In this document: positions 1 to 12,300 of the stretch, in pieces
Layout: each line of letters opens with the position of its first letter
Numbering within the stretch: the stretch's first letter is position 1
Source of the DNA: Hoplostethus atlanticus
Taxonomy: Eukaryota; Chordata; Actinopteri; Trachichthyiformes; Trachichthyidae
Direction: 5' to 3'
Assembly (NCBI GenBank): GCA_034670405.1
Contig: JAXDDX010000185.1
Span: 248,001-312,000, forward strand
DNA length: 64,000 bases
Translations under genes and position numbers: made by a program
Notes under the pieces: generated by a model
What the model saw: only the letters and a program-made list of their open reading frames with translations
Databases searched by the model: none
Told to the model about the DNA's origin: nothing

Positions 1-288
1 CCTGAACTTGGATCACTAACAAATTGCTAATAGCATCTGCTACTATCTCAAAAACCAAAACCTCTAGTGAAAGTGCTTTCCGATGGACTGAACGGACGAC
101 TCCCAGATCATGATCAATCAGAGGCCTTTAAAGATTCCGCTGTGATGCTCTGGAAATGGTCTTCTGGCTAGGAAAGTACAGTGAGGTCTTCCTCTCCCTC
201 TTCAATTTGAGGTCATGATCCAGAGGTCAGTGTTGGCCAATGTTGGGAGGTAGAATGATGGAGTGGAAGTAAAGAGACACCTGCGTGG

Positions 289-330
289 TCAATCGTACTC
301 CAAAGCCTCCTCCAAATGTACAATGTTCTC
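289..330 (-). CDS. bcl2l12: bcl2l12 terminal coding exon
   Basis: After the acceptor tttttatcttcag the exon reads [13 protein letters not shown] and TGA (291-289). GGW|ENI completes the BH2-like GGWEGI motif. The 3'UTR continues to lower coordinates; no AATAAA is visible on this strand in 1-288, so the transcript end probably lies outside the window. Confidence 0.85.
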   Translation of the reverse strand, partial: ENIVHLEEALEYD

Positions 331-3300
331 CTGAAGATAAAAAAAAAAAGATTGGTAACAATGATAATATATGTGGAAGAAAGATAATGAGCATCAGGGG
401 TCCACAGAGGATCAATGTGTTCTGCCCTCTGGTGTTAGATTTTGAGAATGTTGGGTGATGTCCTGATGACATGAGGGCCTACAAACTTAACCGGCATAAC
501 ATAAAGGACCCATATTATGGAAAACGGTTTATTCCTGGCGCTTATACATGTTCCACAGGAAATTACTTCCCTAAGCAGCTGAGAAAATTTGAAATCTGGA
601 AGTCAACCCGTTTTTCTGTATTTTCCTTTTTCCCAAAACGGTGCCAAAGATAGGAGAAAAACAGCCCGTTTCAGAAAATGGTTCCTTTGGACGTCATAAG
701 GTGCAAATCCAGCCCCTCTCAGAGCATGCCCACGCCCAGTTGAACAACCAATCCCATTTACGTCGTCGCAAAATGCAGCTCACGGCAGTGCCGCAAGCCG
801 TTGCTTATGGTGCATTCCATTGCACTCGGAAATCGATAATTCCGAGTCGGTATTCCTAACTTCCAATCTAAATGTGTTCCAGTGCATCTGCTCAGTTAAA
901 CATAATCGCCCGCAGCAAACTCATGTTTGTATGGTAAGTCTCAGAATGTTACAAGCATCTAAACTCAACATCAACTACTACAGCGCCATTAATGAAGAGA
1001 ATCGGCGCATATCACATTCGGACGCCGTTTTTTCCGAGTACACAGGAATGCACCATTACTTTGCGACGACTGAAGCTAAAACAACATATCAGGAGATATA
1101 TCAACTCCAGTTATTATTTTGTAGGATGCAGGCAGCAACATAGATCCCTGCACAGTCTCCCAACACGCGAAAATGCCAGGACAGAGTGGATTAATTTTAT
1201 TTTTAACGGCAACGGCTACAGTTTTTTCTGTGAGAGATGATCAGTCCTCAGACTGCTTGAGCAACGGCAGGATTAGCATCTAAATTGAAGCTTAAAGATG
1301 GAGCAATTCATAAGGTACGTGACCCATCTGCAAAATTGGAATCTGTAAGTGTCACCATGTTTTGATTTAATTTACCAAATTAGTCTGGTTAGTATATTCA
1401 CCGCTGGTTAGCTAACGAGCTAGCGGGGCTAGCCACGGGCTTGTTGGGCGTGGAAGAAGAGAGAAAACTAAAGCTGGAGTCATTAAAAGTAAAGTAAAGT
1501 AAAAGTAAAGTTATTGGTTGGAGTCAGGACTCATCTTAAAGTTATTTGTTGGGACCAGTGTCTGTTTTATAAGTCTGTCGAGGCTTGGTAAACTTCAGCC
1601 ACCATTAGTACAATCGCGTTTGGTTGTTTGGCTGCGCTGTTTGGATGCAAATAGATTGCATCCAATAATATATTGGTTAACTGGCTCAACAAAATTGTCA
1701 ATCCTAGCTTGTCTGCAAGTTGTATTCAATAAGCTTATGGACATGAGCCATAAATAGACCGGCTACAGCAGAGAGTGTCGCTCACACATCCATATACACA
1801 AACACAAGGCACGAAAGTACAATATTACACAGAATTGTTATCATTGAGAAACTAAGTGGAACCGCCTCAGCTGCCTCTTCCCATTCTGGGTCAGACTCTG
1901 GCTCAAACATGTACGGTCTCAGTGTTGGTTCTGGAGCGGCCGCCAGGCGATCGCGTGTAGGTTGTATGTAATGAGCACTGCTCTGATTGGCCGCCTCACA
2001 ACCTACACGCCCTCAAAACAGCCTGTTCTCTACAATGGAGAAAATGAGAGACTGAAACACACACCACAGAAGCTGGTTTTTTAATTTTTTTTGATATAGA
2101 CTTCACAAACGTCTTGTAAAGACCCCCAGGAACAGTTTAAATAGCCCAAAATTAGTACAATACCCCCCCCTTAACATTTCTGGACAGATCGGAATCAATT
2201 CTGTTTGAGGTCATGCGATCAAGTGTCAATTATGCCTAAAAAAAGAAAATCTTTCACCATTTCAGGTCTGAAGAGAAACCTTTCATAAGCAGTTACGATT
2301 CCAGCACTCAAAACATCAACAGTGGAAACAGACTGAACCCAGTATCAAAATGTGGATTAGAGAGGTCATGCAACATCTGCATTTGGAGAAACCTAAATAT
2401 ACTTTAAAAGGGTTCAGTTGAGTCTTTTAAGGCCTGGAACCTTTTCTAGATTATGTAGACACAAGGTCATAATTGACTTAATCACACTTTTTCCCCCACT
2501 CTTTCACTCTTGGGGATTGTATTTGTATATGTTGCACATGATCCTGTAAACATGATGGAAAATAAAGATGTTATTTTTTTTTTTTTAATTCCTCACCCAT
2601 CCACCTTGGTTCTTCACCCAGGGTGCAAAGGTCTCCATGTAGTGCTCAGCATAGCCCTGCATACGTTGGGTGCCTGTGGCCGTCACCACCCTACGCGACA
2701 CCTCCATGGTGACGGCAACACGCCGCAGTGTTGGACTAGCCGTTCCCGGCTGGGCTGGTGCCCCGCCCACCTCGCGGTCACTGAAGGTGTCCATGAGCTT
2801 GGCGAAGGATGGATAGGAAAGACGGGCAAGTGAGCAGCGCAGGAAGGGATCTGACTGGATCTAATAAGACAATGTAGGCAATGCGAGTCAATTGGACATA
2901 AAAAACAATAACATTTATATTTTATAAATGCACAGACACACGCAAAGCTCTGGCCTTGAATCTTAAATTTTTTGTGTTTGTTTGCTATAGTAGTTATGTC
3001 CTTTGTTGCGCTGTTAAAAGCTGCACAGTATACATTTTTAATGTAAAAACGTAAAAATCCATTTGTTTTATCTGCCCAAATCAAAAAGTTGTCCTGAAAC
3101 AGAGAAGAGCATCCCATCTCCCCTAATTGAGACACCATAGATTTGCCCTCTTTGTCCAAATTAAATTCTGGTGTTGGATATGGAATCTGGCAGGAAATCA
3201 CTTCTCACAGGAAGTGATGAATCCAAATTAAAGAGTGTAATCCAAAAGTGTCTTTTAAAGAGCAGCAGACAATTAGACTCACAAACATTAGATCTTTTGC

Positions 3301-6300
3301 CTCTCATCCCTTTTATATCCTTTAGTATAAAAAATCACAGACCAGCCGGGGCAGTGTGGAGTTCACTGATGTCACCAGGATTTCTGGGTATTGAAATCCT
3401 CAAAATTCAAACAGTTGCCTCTCGTTGTCATTGTGTGAAAATTGCATAGTGCAGCTTTAAACACCTTGTGATGAAACTTCCTACCTTTGAGTTGATGGCA
3501 TCTCCCTCCATAGAGAGTACCTGAACGAGTTGTTGTACCACAACCTCTTTGTCACAAGCTGTTAAGAGAAAGAAGAATGTTTTTAAAGCCGTCCATGAAA
3601 CCAGGACCTACAGCTTATGTGTATATTTTGTTCTTGATCAAGCAATCACCAGGTGGAGGTTTGACTGGGCTGGGGTATGTGTTTGTGTGTGTTTGTGTGT
3701 ATATAATCACCAGGTGGAGGCCGGGCTGTGGGGGGTCTCTTAATACTGGTGGACCTCTGGGCGATCTTGTCCAGCCTCTCTGCCACCTTCTTATAGAACT
3801 CAGGAGGGTGGGCTACACCAACATAAATGACAACAGCAGGACAATCTATCAGAATGTAGACCCCCAGGCTCTGTCCAAGTACCTTGGAATCTCTGTAACC
3901 CCAGATTTGAACTCCCTGTACAAGGAAAACTACCTTCCACTCCTTGATTAAGATTGACCTCCAAACATGGGTTGCCCTTACTATCAGCCTAATTGGAAGA
4001 ATTAATGTTATCCATATGAATACTCTTCTAAAACTGTAAACAAATACATTACAAAATTCATATTTGCCCTCCCCTACTAGTCTGCCAAATAAGGAACATG
4101 ATAACATGGATGACGGACAGGCAGGAATCAATGTGGATTCAAATGGTGGAACAATCTTGCAGCCATCTATCTTTGTAATCCGTATTATTTGTTAATGATA
4201 TCAGCAAAGTAGGCAACCTGCACAGAACATTTGTGATCTACAACACTCTACTGGCATGGAAGGACAGTAAGAAATCCATTCAATGGCATTGCTTCCCACA
4301 TCTGCTTAGATTCCCCTATAGTTTTTACCCGATTTGCAAATTTTCATTTGTGGCATACTTAAGACCTTCTCTGAGATGCTTTATCGTGGTAACAAAAGAT
4401 TGAAGTCATTCCAAGACATCTGTGAAGAATTTAATGTTCCCAGATCCAATTTCTTTAAATGCATCCAAGGTTTAGAGCTCAGAGTAATTCTTTAGAAACT
4501 CTATTAATTACGGCCCGATCCATCAAGCTCAAATCTCTCAACTCTATAGATTCCTATCTGAGAACGTTGATTTATCCTTCGCCCCGCTGAAGAAACCTTG
4601 GGATAAAGACCTTAGTATAGAAATAAGTGATGAATGAACTATGGATGGACATTTATAATAGAATGTATTGCCCCTCAACTAGTACAAAAATGAAAGAATC
4701 CAACTACAAATTCCTATACAAATTTGACCTCACTCCAGTGAACAGTGTTTCCCATTAATTACCTAGACTGTGGCGGCCCGCCATAGTCTAATTTGTCCCA
4801 CCACAGTTTCATAATGAACTGAAAATATTTTTACACTTCTCATAATAACATAAAACATTGTGTTTTGCACCGTTGCTTCAGCAAAGCATCTCACACTCCA
4901 GTCAGCCCCTCCCTCCCCTGCTGTACGCGCGCACGCTCACACACACACACACAAACACACACACTGGAACATTCCTGGCTGCATCCGAGACACCAAGGCA
5001 TTTTGAGGACACAACAGTTTGAGGTAAGTAACGTTAACTAACGTTACAGTATCCACTGCAGTTATCCACTAGTCCAAACACAATTTTATCATTATCTTTG
5101 TACGACAGCAAACAGATAAGGTTACTGCAGAAGTTATCATTGATAATTTACATTAGTCTAACGAGAGCTAAGTTAGGTAACGTTAACGTTCGTGGAGATG
5201 TCGATAAACTTGCGGCCGCGGTATCTCTCTCTCTCACAAACACATTGACAATGGACCCGTCTCTGAATAGCCCCTCCTCTCTGAGGCTACATCCACACTA
5301 ATACGTTTTCGTTTCAAAATGGCCGTTTCAGAAATTATCTCCGTCCATAAAAACACATATCACGTTACCATTCACCTACACTGGGCATGCGCGTGCCGGT
5401 GTAAACAGGAAGCAGATTGTCTGCTCTGCTTAGTTGCAGAAAATACCATTATGAAGAACAGCAATGGCGAAAAGTAAGAGCAGCGATGTCTTTGTTTGGA
5501 CGGACGTCGAGGTGGAACTGTTACTGAAAGTAACAAACGAGTACAAGGCGGTAAACGCAGCAGGGAATACAGATTGGGAGTCATCGCAAAGCAAATACAG
5601 CAACATATTACAGCGGTACCAGGAGCACTATCCATCGCCAGGGAAGAATACGTCTGACTGATAAGACCCAATCAGGAAGCTAACGTGGCTCTCCCACAGC
5701 AGCCAGCTAGGGCAGAAGCAACAGGTGAGATTGACAGCAAACAGAGATATGTAGAAGAAAAGCCTCATTTCTATTCTTCTGTGCCTGTATATATTTTGTT
5801 ATGTGTTTGACACAACGTGAAGCAATTGAGCTGTATATATTGTTATTTGTCACAAAGTACTTGGCAATTAAAATATTGACAGTGGAGCACCTTATATACA
5901 GTATTATTTAATAATTAATTTAAGAAAGTGTGTAGCAAGATGGAGAAATATTTACACAGTTGTAACGTTACTGTAATGTAACAAATTTGTTTACTAAAGC
6001 ACAAAGTTCTTCATAGATCTAGCCTCTTAATTTTGTTCTCAAAGTGCACCAGATTGATGCATTTAACTTTAAAAAGTACAGTTCCTGTGGGAAACACTGC
6101 AGTGAAGCTCCACCATATGAATAAGGATGTCTCTCCTCAGTGTAAAAAATGTACCTTGGAGTCCAGTACATATATGCATGTATTTTGGACTTGCAGTGCA
6201 GGACTTTGGCGGTTCACTCACATAGCTGCACAACGGGTTGGGGGAGTGAATTAAAAGAATTTGTATGGTGTATGGAGCTTAATCTCATATTCAATGCCAG

Positions 6301-9300
6301 TTGTCTCATCTAACAATAACAATAATAATAATAATAATAATAATAATAATTCTGCAACAATTTTGTATTTTTACTTTTATTTATTTGTTTTAGGTTCACT
6401 TTCTACCATTGTTTTCTGTCACTGTACTATTTTATTAGTGGGATTGCTGTGTAACAGCAAACGGGGTATGGGGGGTATGGAAATTAGAAACGAAAGCAGA
6501 AATTTGCACGTTTCACGAGTTATCGCAGATAAACGTGACTTTTAAAAAAGCGGTTGTCGCGTAACTTGTCCCGCAGTTTTCGAGCTACATGGATGTGTCA
6601 TATGTCAAAATGTCCGGAATTATGTGGGGAGGTGTGCTATGACTTTTCTAAGAGATAGTAGTACTTTAGGAATTATGCAGTATTTTGACTTACCATGACT
6701 CAGCAAAAAAACGCCGACAAACTTGTTGTCCCATAGACTTCAATGTATTTATAAGTGCAACTGGGTGCCATGTTGGATCTAGGCGGCCATTTCGGTTCCA
6801 GACCCATAGACCTCCATGTATTTTGAACTCCCATAGACTTCATTGTATTTGTAATGCAACTGCATTCAACTTCATTCAACATTCTACTACTACTACTACT
6901 ACTACAACGCCACCATTTTGGATATTGGCGGCCATTTTAGATCTAGACCCTTAGACCTCCATGTATTTTGAACTCCCATAGACTTCAATGTATTTGTAAT
7001 GCAACTGCATTCAACTTCATTCAACATTCTACTACTACTAGTGCTACTACAATGCCGCCATCTTGGATCTAGGCGGCCATTTCGGATACAGACCCATAGA
7101 CCTCCATGTATTTTGAACTCCCATAGACTTCCATGTATTTTGTAGTCTCATAGACTTCAATGTATTTGTAAGGCAACTCCATTCAACTTCATTCAACATT
7201 CTACACTACTAGTACTAGTACTACTACAACGCCGCCATTTTGGATATTGGCGGCCATTTTAGATCTAGACCCTTAGACCTCCATGTATTTTGAACTCCCA
7301 AAGACTTCAATGTATTTGTAATGCAACTGCATTCAACTTCATTCAACATTCTACAAATGCCGCCATTTTGGGTCCAGGCGGCCATTTTGGATCCAGCTAC
7401 TACACGTTAGCAATGACATATTAGACCCTAGAAACGACTTATAAACAACATAGGATCCACCTAGGACACCCTAGCAACCAACTATGACACCCTAGCAACT
7501 GCCTATGACACCCTAGCAATGGCCCAGGACACCCTAGCAACGGCCCAGGACACCCTAGCAAAACCCTAGCAACGGCCCAGGACACCCTAGCAACGACCTA
7601 GGACACCCTAGCAATAGCCCAGGACACCCTAGCAACACCCTAGCAACCGCCTAGGACACCCTAGCAACACCCTAGCAACTGCCTAGGACACCCTAGCAAT
7701 GGCCCAGGACACCCTAGCAACACCCTAGCAACCACCTAGGACACCCTAGTAACCACCTTTATATCCCTTTAAGCTTAGCACATGTACATACTTCGCGGTT
7801 TGCCCGTACATCAATCCCACGCATTTTCCGCGGGAAATGCATTTCTAGTTTCAATTGTTTTTCTCTTTTCTTACATTTGATCTATGTGACTGTTGTTTGT
7901 GTTTTTGAGTATGCTTTTTCATTGAATAAAAAAAGAACTTAAAAAAAGAATTTAAATTGGAAAAAAAATAAATGTGGCATTTTAAAAGTGTCATTATGAA
8001 ATGAAAACAGTTTTTTGTTATAAAAAAAAACTATTTAGACATAAAACCAGTTCTGAAATAAAGATTAAATTAAATACAGTAATTATTGTGAAAATGGTAA
8101 TTATGAAATAATAGTCAATAATGAGTTGAGGTCCTGGGTTATACACACAAGAGCAACGACCGGGGTTATTCCCGGGTCAGGTGTTGGTGTGAATGGGTCA
8201 ACATGGGTTATCAGACCCGGGTCCACAACCCTGCTCTCGACCCGGAAATAATCCATGTCAGATGCAGCTCGGTTGCGGTGTGAACAGTCCTGGGTTAAGC
8301 AATTGATGAGAATCTCATGGGTTAAGATCAGAGGCACATTATATGCAAGCCAATTCACAATGAGGACCGATTCAACAACAAACCAATAGAACGAATAACA
8401 ACAAAATCAGAGAGCTTCTGTCCATTTGTGGGGAAGAAGAAATAAAGCGACAAAAAATGAAATTATCTACAGCAATATCAAACAGTTACTTGTTTGGCTC
8501 TGCGCGGCAGTGACTTATACAGATGTAAATATGGTGACACGCGTCTTGGGCGGTGTGGTCTGAATGGTCAGCGACCCGGGATGAACTCAGGACAGTAGTT
8601 TGGTCTGAATGGGTCCAACATGGGAATGACCTGTGTTTCATAACCCGTGTAAATCCCGGGATTTGTGTGTGAAAGGGGTATTATATTCAAGGCTCTGGTC
8701 CTCTCTGTGTGGAGTTTGCATGTTGTTTGTGTGGGTTTCCTCCAGGTGCCCCGGTTGCCTCCTTTATTCAAAAGACATGCAAGTTGGGTCGATGGGAGAC
8801 TCTAAATTTCCCATAGGTGTCGTGTGAGTGTGTTTGTCTATGCGTTAGCCCTGTGATGGACAGGTCAGTAAAGACTTAGGTACACAACTAAGTCTCTCCA
8901 AAATCTCAAAACTAGAGTGACTTGTTTCAAGATGTTTGAGAGATGGATTCATTGTTGAGTGAAGTGAATGTTAGTTTGAGTGTTAAAAGTTCTGAACCAG
9001 GACAGTCAATTTGGGCATTCTCCCTAAATGCACAATAGTACTCAGACTGGTGTGGATACACAAATATTTAACTATCTACATAAGTTGTGGAAGATCAAAT
9101 TCTACACCATCATTTTTACTTTAAGCAACAAATACATTTTGTTTTAAGTAAGTTTGTATATGTATATGCTTACTGGGAGAGACAATGGTCGGGACGGGCT
9201 CTGGCTCCTTGTTGAAGGACAGGGTGGAAGGTCTCTGAGGTTGAGCCTCATGCTTCTCTTTGTCCTTCTCAATCTTTCTCCTGAAAAACTCAGAGATTTG

Positions 9301-12300
9301 CTTCTTAAACTTCTTTTTCTTCAGCTTCTTCCTCTGTTTCCTCTCAATATCCTCTTCTTCTGATGTAGAGGTGGAGAACACATCCTCCTGTGGGGACGAG
9401 TTTCTCTTCATTTCACATGTTCATACCATATTGTTCTACAAAAAGCTAGCTTCGAGTATTGTCTTGTTAAACAACTTAAGGGTTTTTCCTGGCACAAAAA
9501 GGGGCTTAGGTGGTTCCTAAGTGCAGCCTGTCTGGATTTGTCATCAAAGCAAACTTAACACCCATACCCCTGGGGAGTCCTTGTGGCTCAGTGTAGAGGT
9601 CTGCTCCCTGTGAGGGAGCAGGTGATATTTAGCTTACTGTGGGTGGTCAGTAAGAAAGCTGCGGGTACCAAGTCGCGAAATTATTTATAGAAAAATTTAC
9701 AAAACTATATTTTACCATATAAAATAGCATAATGTTAGTTGTTAAAGGATATTCATTCACGGTTTCCCCAGAACAATGAATTTTGCTTGCCCTTACTTTT
9801 CAGCCAATATATAAAAGTCATGCAGTCTCAGTCGCCAATTATCAGTCGACACGTGTCACTTCACTCATTTTAATCAAACTCATCAATTATCATGGCTGAA
9901 ACAAAAAGACTTCAGCATATGCGGGCAGATTTTGGAGGAGAGACGAACAATGTTGAAGCACTCATCTATCAGTGACATTCTCTTCCTCCATGAACATTTG
10001 AAATGACTTGACAAGTGCTGAATGCAGCCAGCAAAAGTAGACTGTTAGCTTGGCTTCCCCGTCATTGTTTATTGATTTAGTTTGTTGCTTTTAAAATTTA
10101 GTTTAGTTCAGTCAGCCTCCTTAAAAATAAAAGCTGGATATTATATATCCTGCTATAGCAGGACAGGAGTGATATGTTTCAGTTCTAAAATAATAGCTAA
10201 TAAAAGGTAAACATTTGTTGCTTTTTTTTTTTTCAAACATCCTTGGCTATCCTTGACTTCTTTTTATATAGAGGTCCATTTTTTTATTTGTACATAGCCT
10301 GTCTATATCTGATTTATAGACAATCTAGCCTAATTCAGTTAAATAAAGGAAAAACGTGTCTGTATTACTGTTGTATGTAGAATAGAACAATTACCAGAAC
10401 AGTTACCAGAACGGTAGTAAATTGATTTTGCGGGATGCGATCGGGAATGATAAGGCTGCGGGTGGACATTAGATGAAGCGGGCGGGAGTAAAATTTTATG
10501 TTGCGGTTGTGAGCGGGCGCGGGATGTGAAAAACAGTCCTGCGCAGACCTCTAGCTCAGTGGTCTTAGGCGCATACCACATAACCACAATGTCCTGGGTT
10601 CGAATCCTGCCCGGGTCGCATGTCATCCCTCCTCTCTCACCCAATCTTTCCTGTCTCTCTCTACTAGCACATGAAGTAACTATCAAATAAAAAATAAATA
10701 CATACAAATAAATAAAAACTATATTATATTTTATGCTTTCATAGACAAATTGAGTTTTATGACCAAACTGAAACACAGCAATGCCTGTGACACCAAGCAA
10801 CGTAGATGCAATCAGCTTAGGTCTTCTGATGAGCAAGTTTAGGATCTTACAAGCGTAGAGCATAAGGATTCCTGAAAATCAATTGTTAGATTTAACTTTG
10901 GCTTGGCGATGGACAAAGATGGTTGATACAAGCACCCAAGCAGTTTCAATATTGTGTTTAAGTCTCGCCAGCCTTCATTACAGTTGCTAGGTTGGAAAAA
11001 CAATCTGATCAGACATAGCACCAAGCAGTAGAGCAATGGGATCTGTATTTCTCAGGAGGTCACTAACTTTAGATGAACAAATCAATTCAGCAAATATTGT
11101 TGAGAGAAGCTGTCAATTTCTGGGGGAAAAAAATCTGTCTGACTGTAGACTGATGGAGGCCCAAGTCTTTGGAAATGCTTTTGTAGCCTTTTCCAGCCTT
11201 ATGAGCCTCAACAACTCTCCGGATGTTCTCTGAAATTTATTTTGACCGGAGCATATTCCACTTCAACACATCTCTCTTTTTTTTTGGAGAGCGGACTCTG
11301 TTGGTAACCAAACTTTGTGGCGGTTTTATGACAGGACACCTCTAACCCTCACCTGAATGTCATCTCATTGACTCGATCACCTGACTTAAATTACCCCCTT
11401 CAAGTCATTATCCTAGAGGTTCACATACAGATGTGGACAAATTTGTTGGTACCCTTCCACGAAAAAGAATATCTTTGTAGAATAAGCAATAATTTATCTC
11501 TTTTCACAGTTTCTTTGCTTTACTCTTTACTTTGAATTATTTATTTTTTTTGGGCATTTTTGCCTTTATTTGACAGTCAGTAGAGAGAGACATGAAAGAT
11601 CAGGTGAGAGGAGGGATGACATGCGACATAGGATTCAAACCCAGGACATCACGGTTATGTGGTATGCGCCTTAGACAACTGAGCCACCAGGATGCCCCAA
11701 AAAAAATTGCTTTTAATTTCATCACTTTTCAGGAGGAATGAAGCATCGTTTCAATGAGCTGTAAGGGTACCAACAAATTTGTCCACGTCTGTACGTAGTG
11801 CTGTCCACCACTCAATTACTTTGTGAGCAGCACCCTGGGTTCTGTTACTTATTAGTTAACCCAATTTACTTTTAACGTTAGGTATTCTCTTAAAGACAGC
11901 TTAGAAACTTGAAACATGAAAAGTACATTTGTGTGTGTTATTTGTTAAATCGCATTGTGTTTATCTATTGTTATGATTTAGGTGAAGATCATATGAACAT
12001 ATTTTTGGAGCAGTTTTATGCAGGAATGCAGGTAATTCAAAAGGGTTCTTTTCAAAAGGGGCTTTTTCTGGCAACTGTAGCTTTCTTGACAGACAGAGGC
12101 AGTGCAATATCCTGCTCTGGTTAAATAAATGGGACTAAAAAACACAACATCTTTGAGCTTCTTGGGATACCTGATGGTACTATTGCATGTACCAGCCTTT
12201 CTGTCATTCACACCTTTATCAAAACTCACGAAAAATACTTTGTAAGTCTATGGAGCAGAACAGTGACTTGACGAGTTCTAGGCTGGGATTGGTCAATCTA

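Larger units (their letters stand above)
3850..6260 (+). pseudogene. L1-type LINE relic (RT C-terminal part), split by a hAT element
   Basis: 5'-truncated plus-strand L1 ORF2 tail inside a bcl2l12 intron. Recognisable L1 landmarks: [24 protein letters not shown], then [27 protein letters not shown] in a shifted frame, [35 protein letters not shown], and after the interruption [16 protein letters not shown] with HVFWTCS, the CysHis end region. There are several frameshifts and stops. The piece is broken at 4743-6099 by another transposon and ends near an (AAT)n tract. Confidence 0.8.

Noticed and set aside
820..1240. Overlapping plus ORFs of 82-107 codons
   Set aside because: They lie across an inverted-repeat MITE inside an intron, with no splice sites or homology.
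1298..1317. ATG plus donor (MEQFIR|gtacgt) as a possible first exon on the plus strand
   Set aside because: Only six codons and no partner exon. It sits inside an intron of bcl2l12.
3640..3710. Using the downstream duplicate donor as the normal bcl2l12 exon end
   Set aside because: The extra 61 nt would break the phase with the exon at 3558-3485, whereas the first donor joins in frame.
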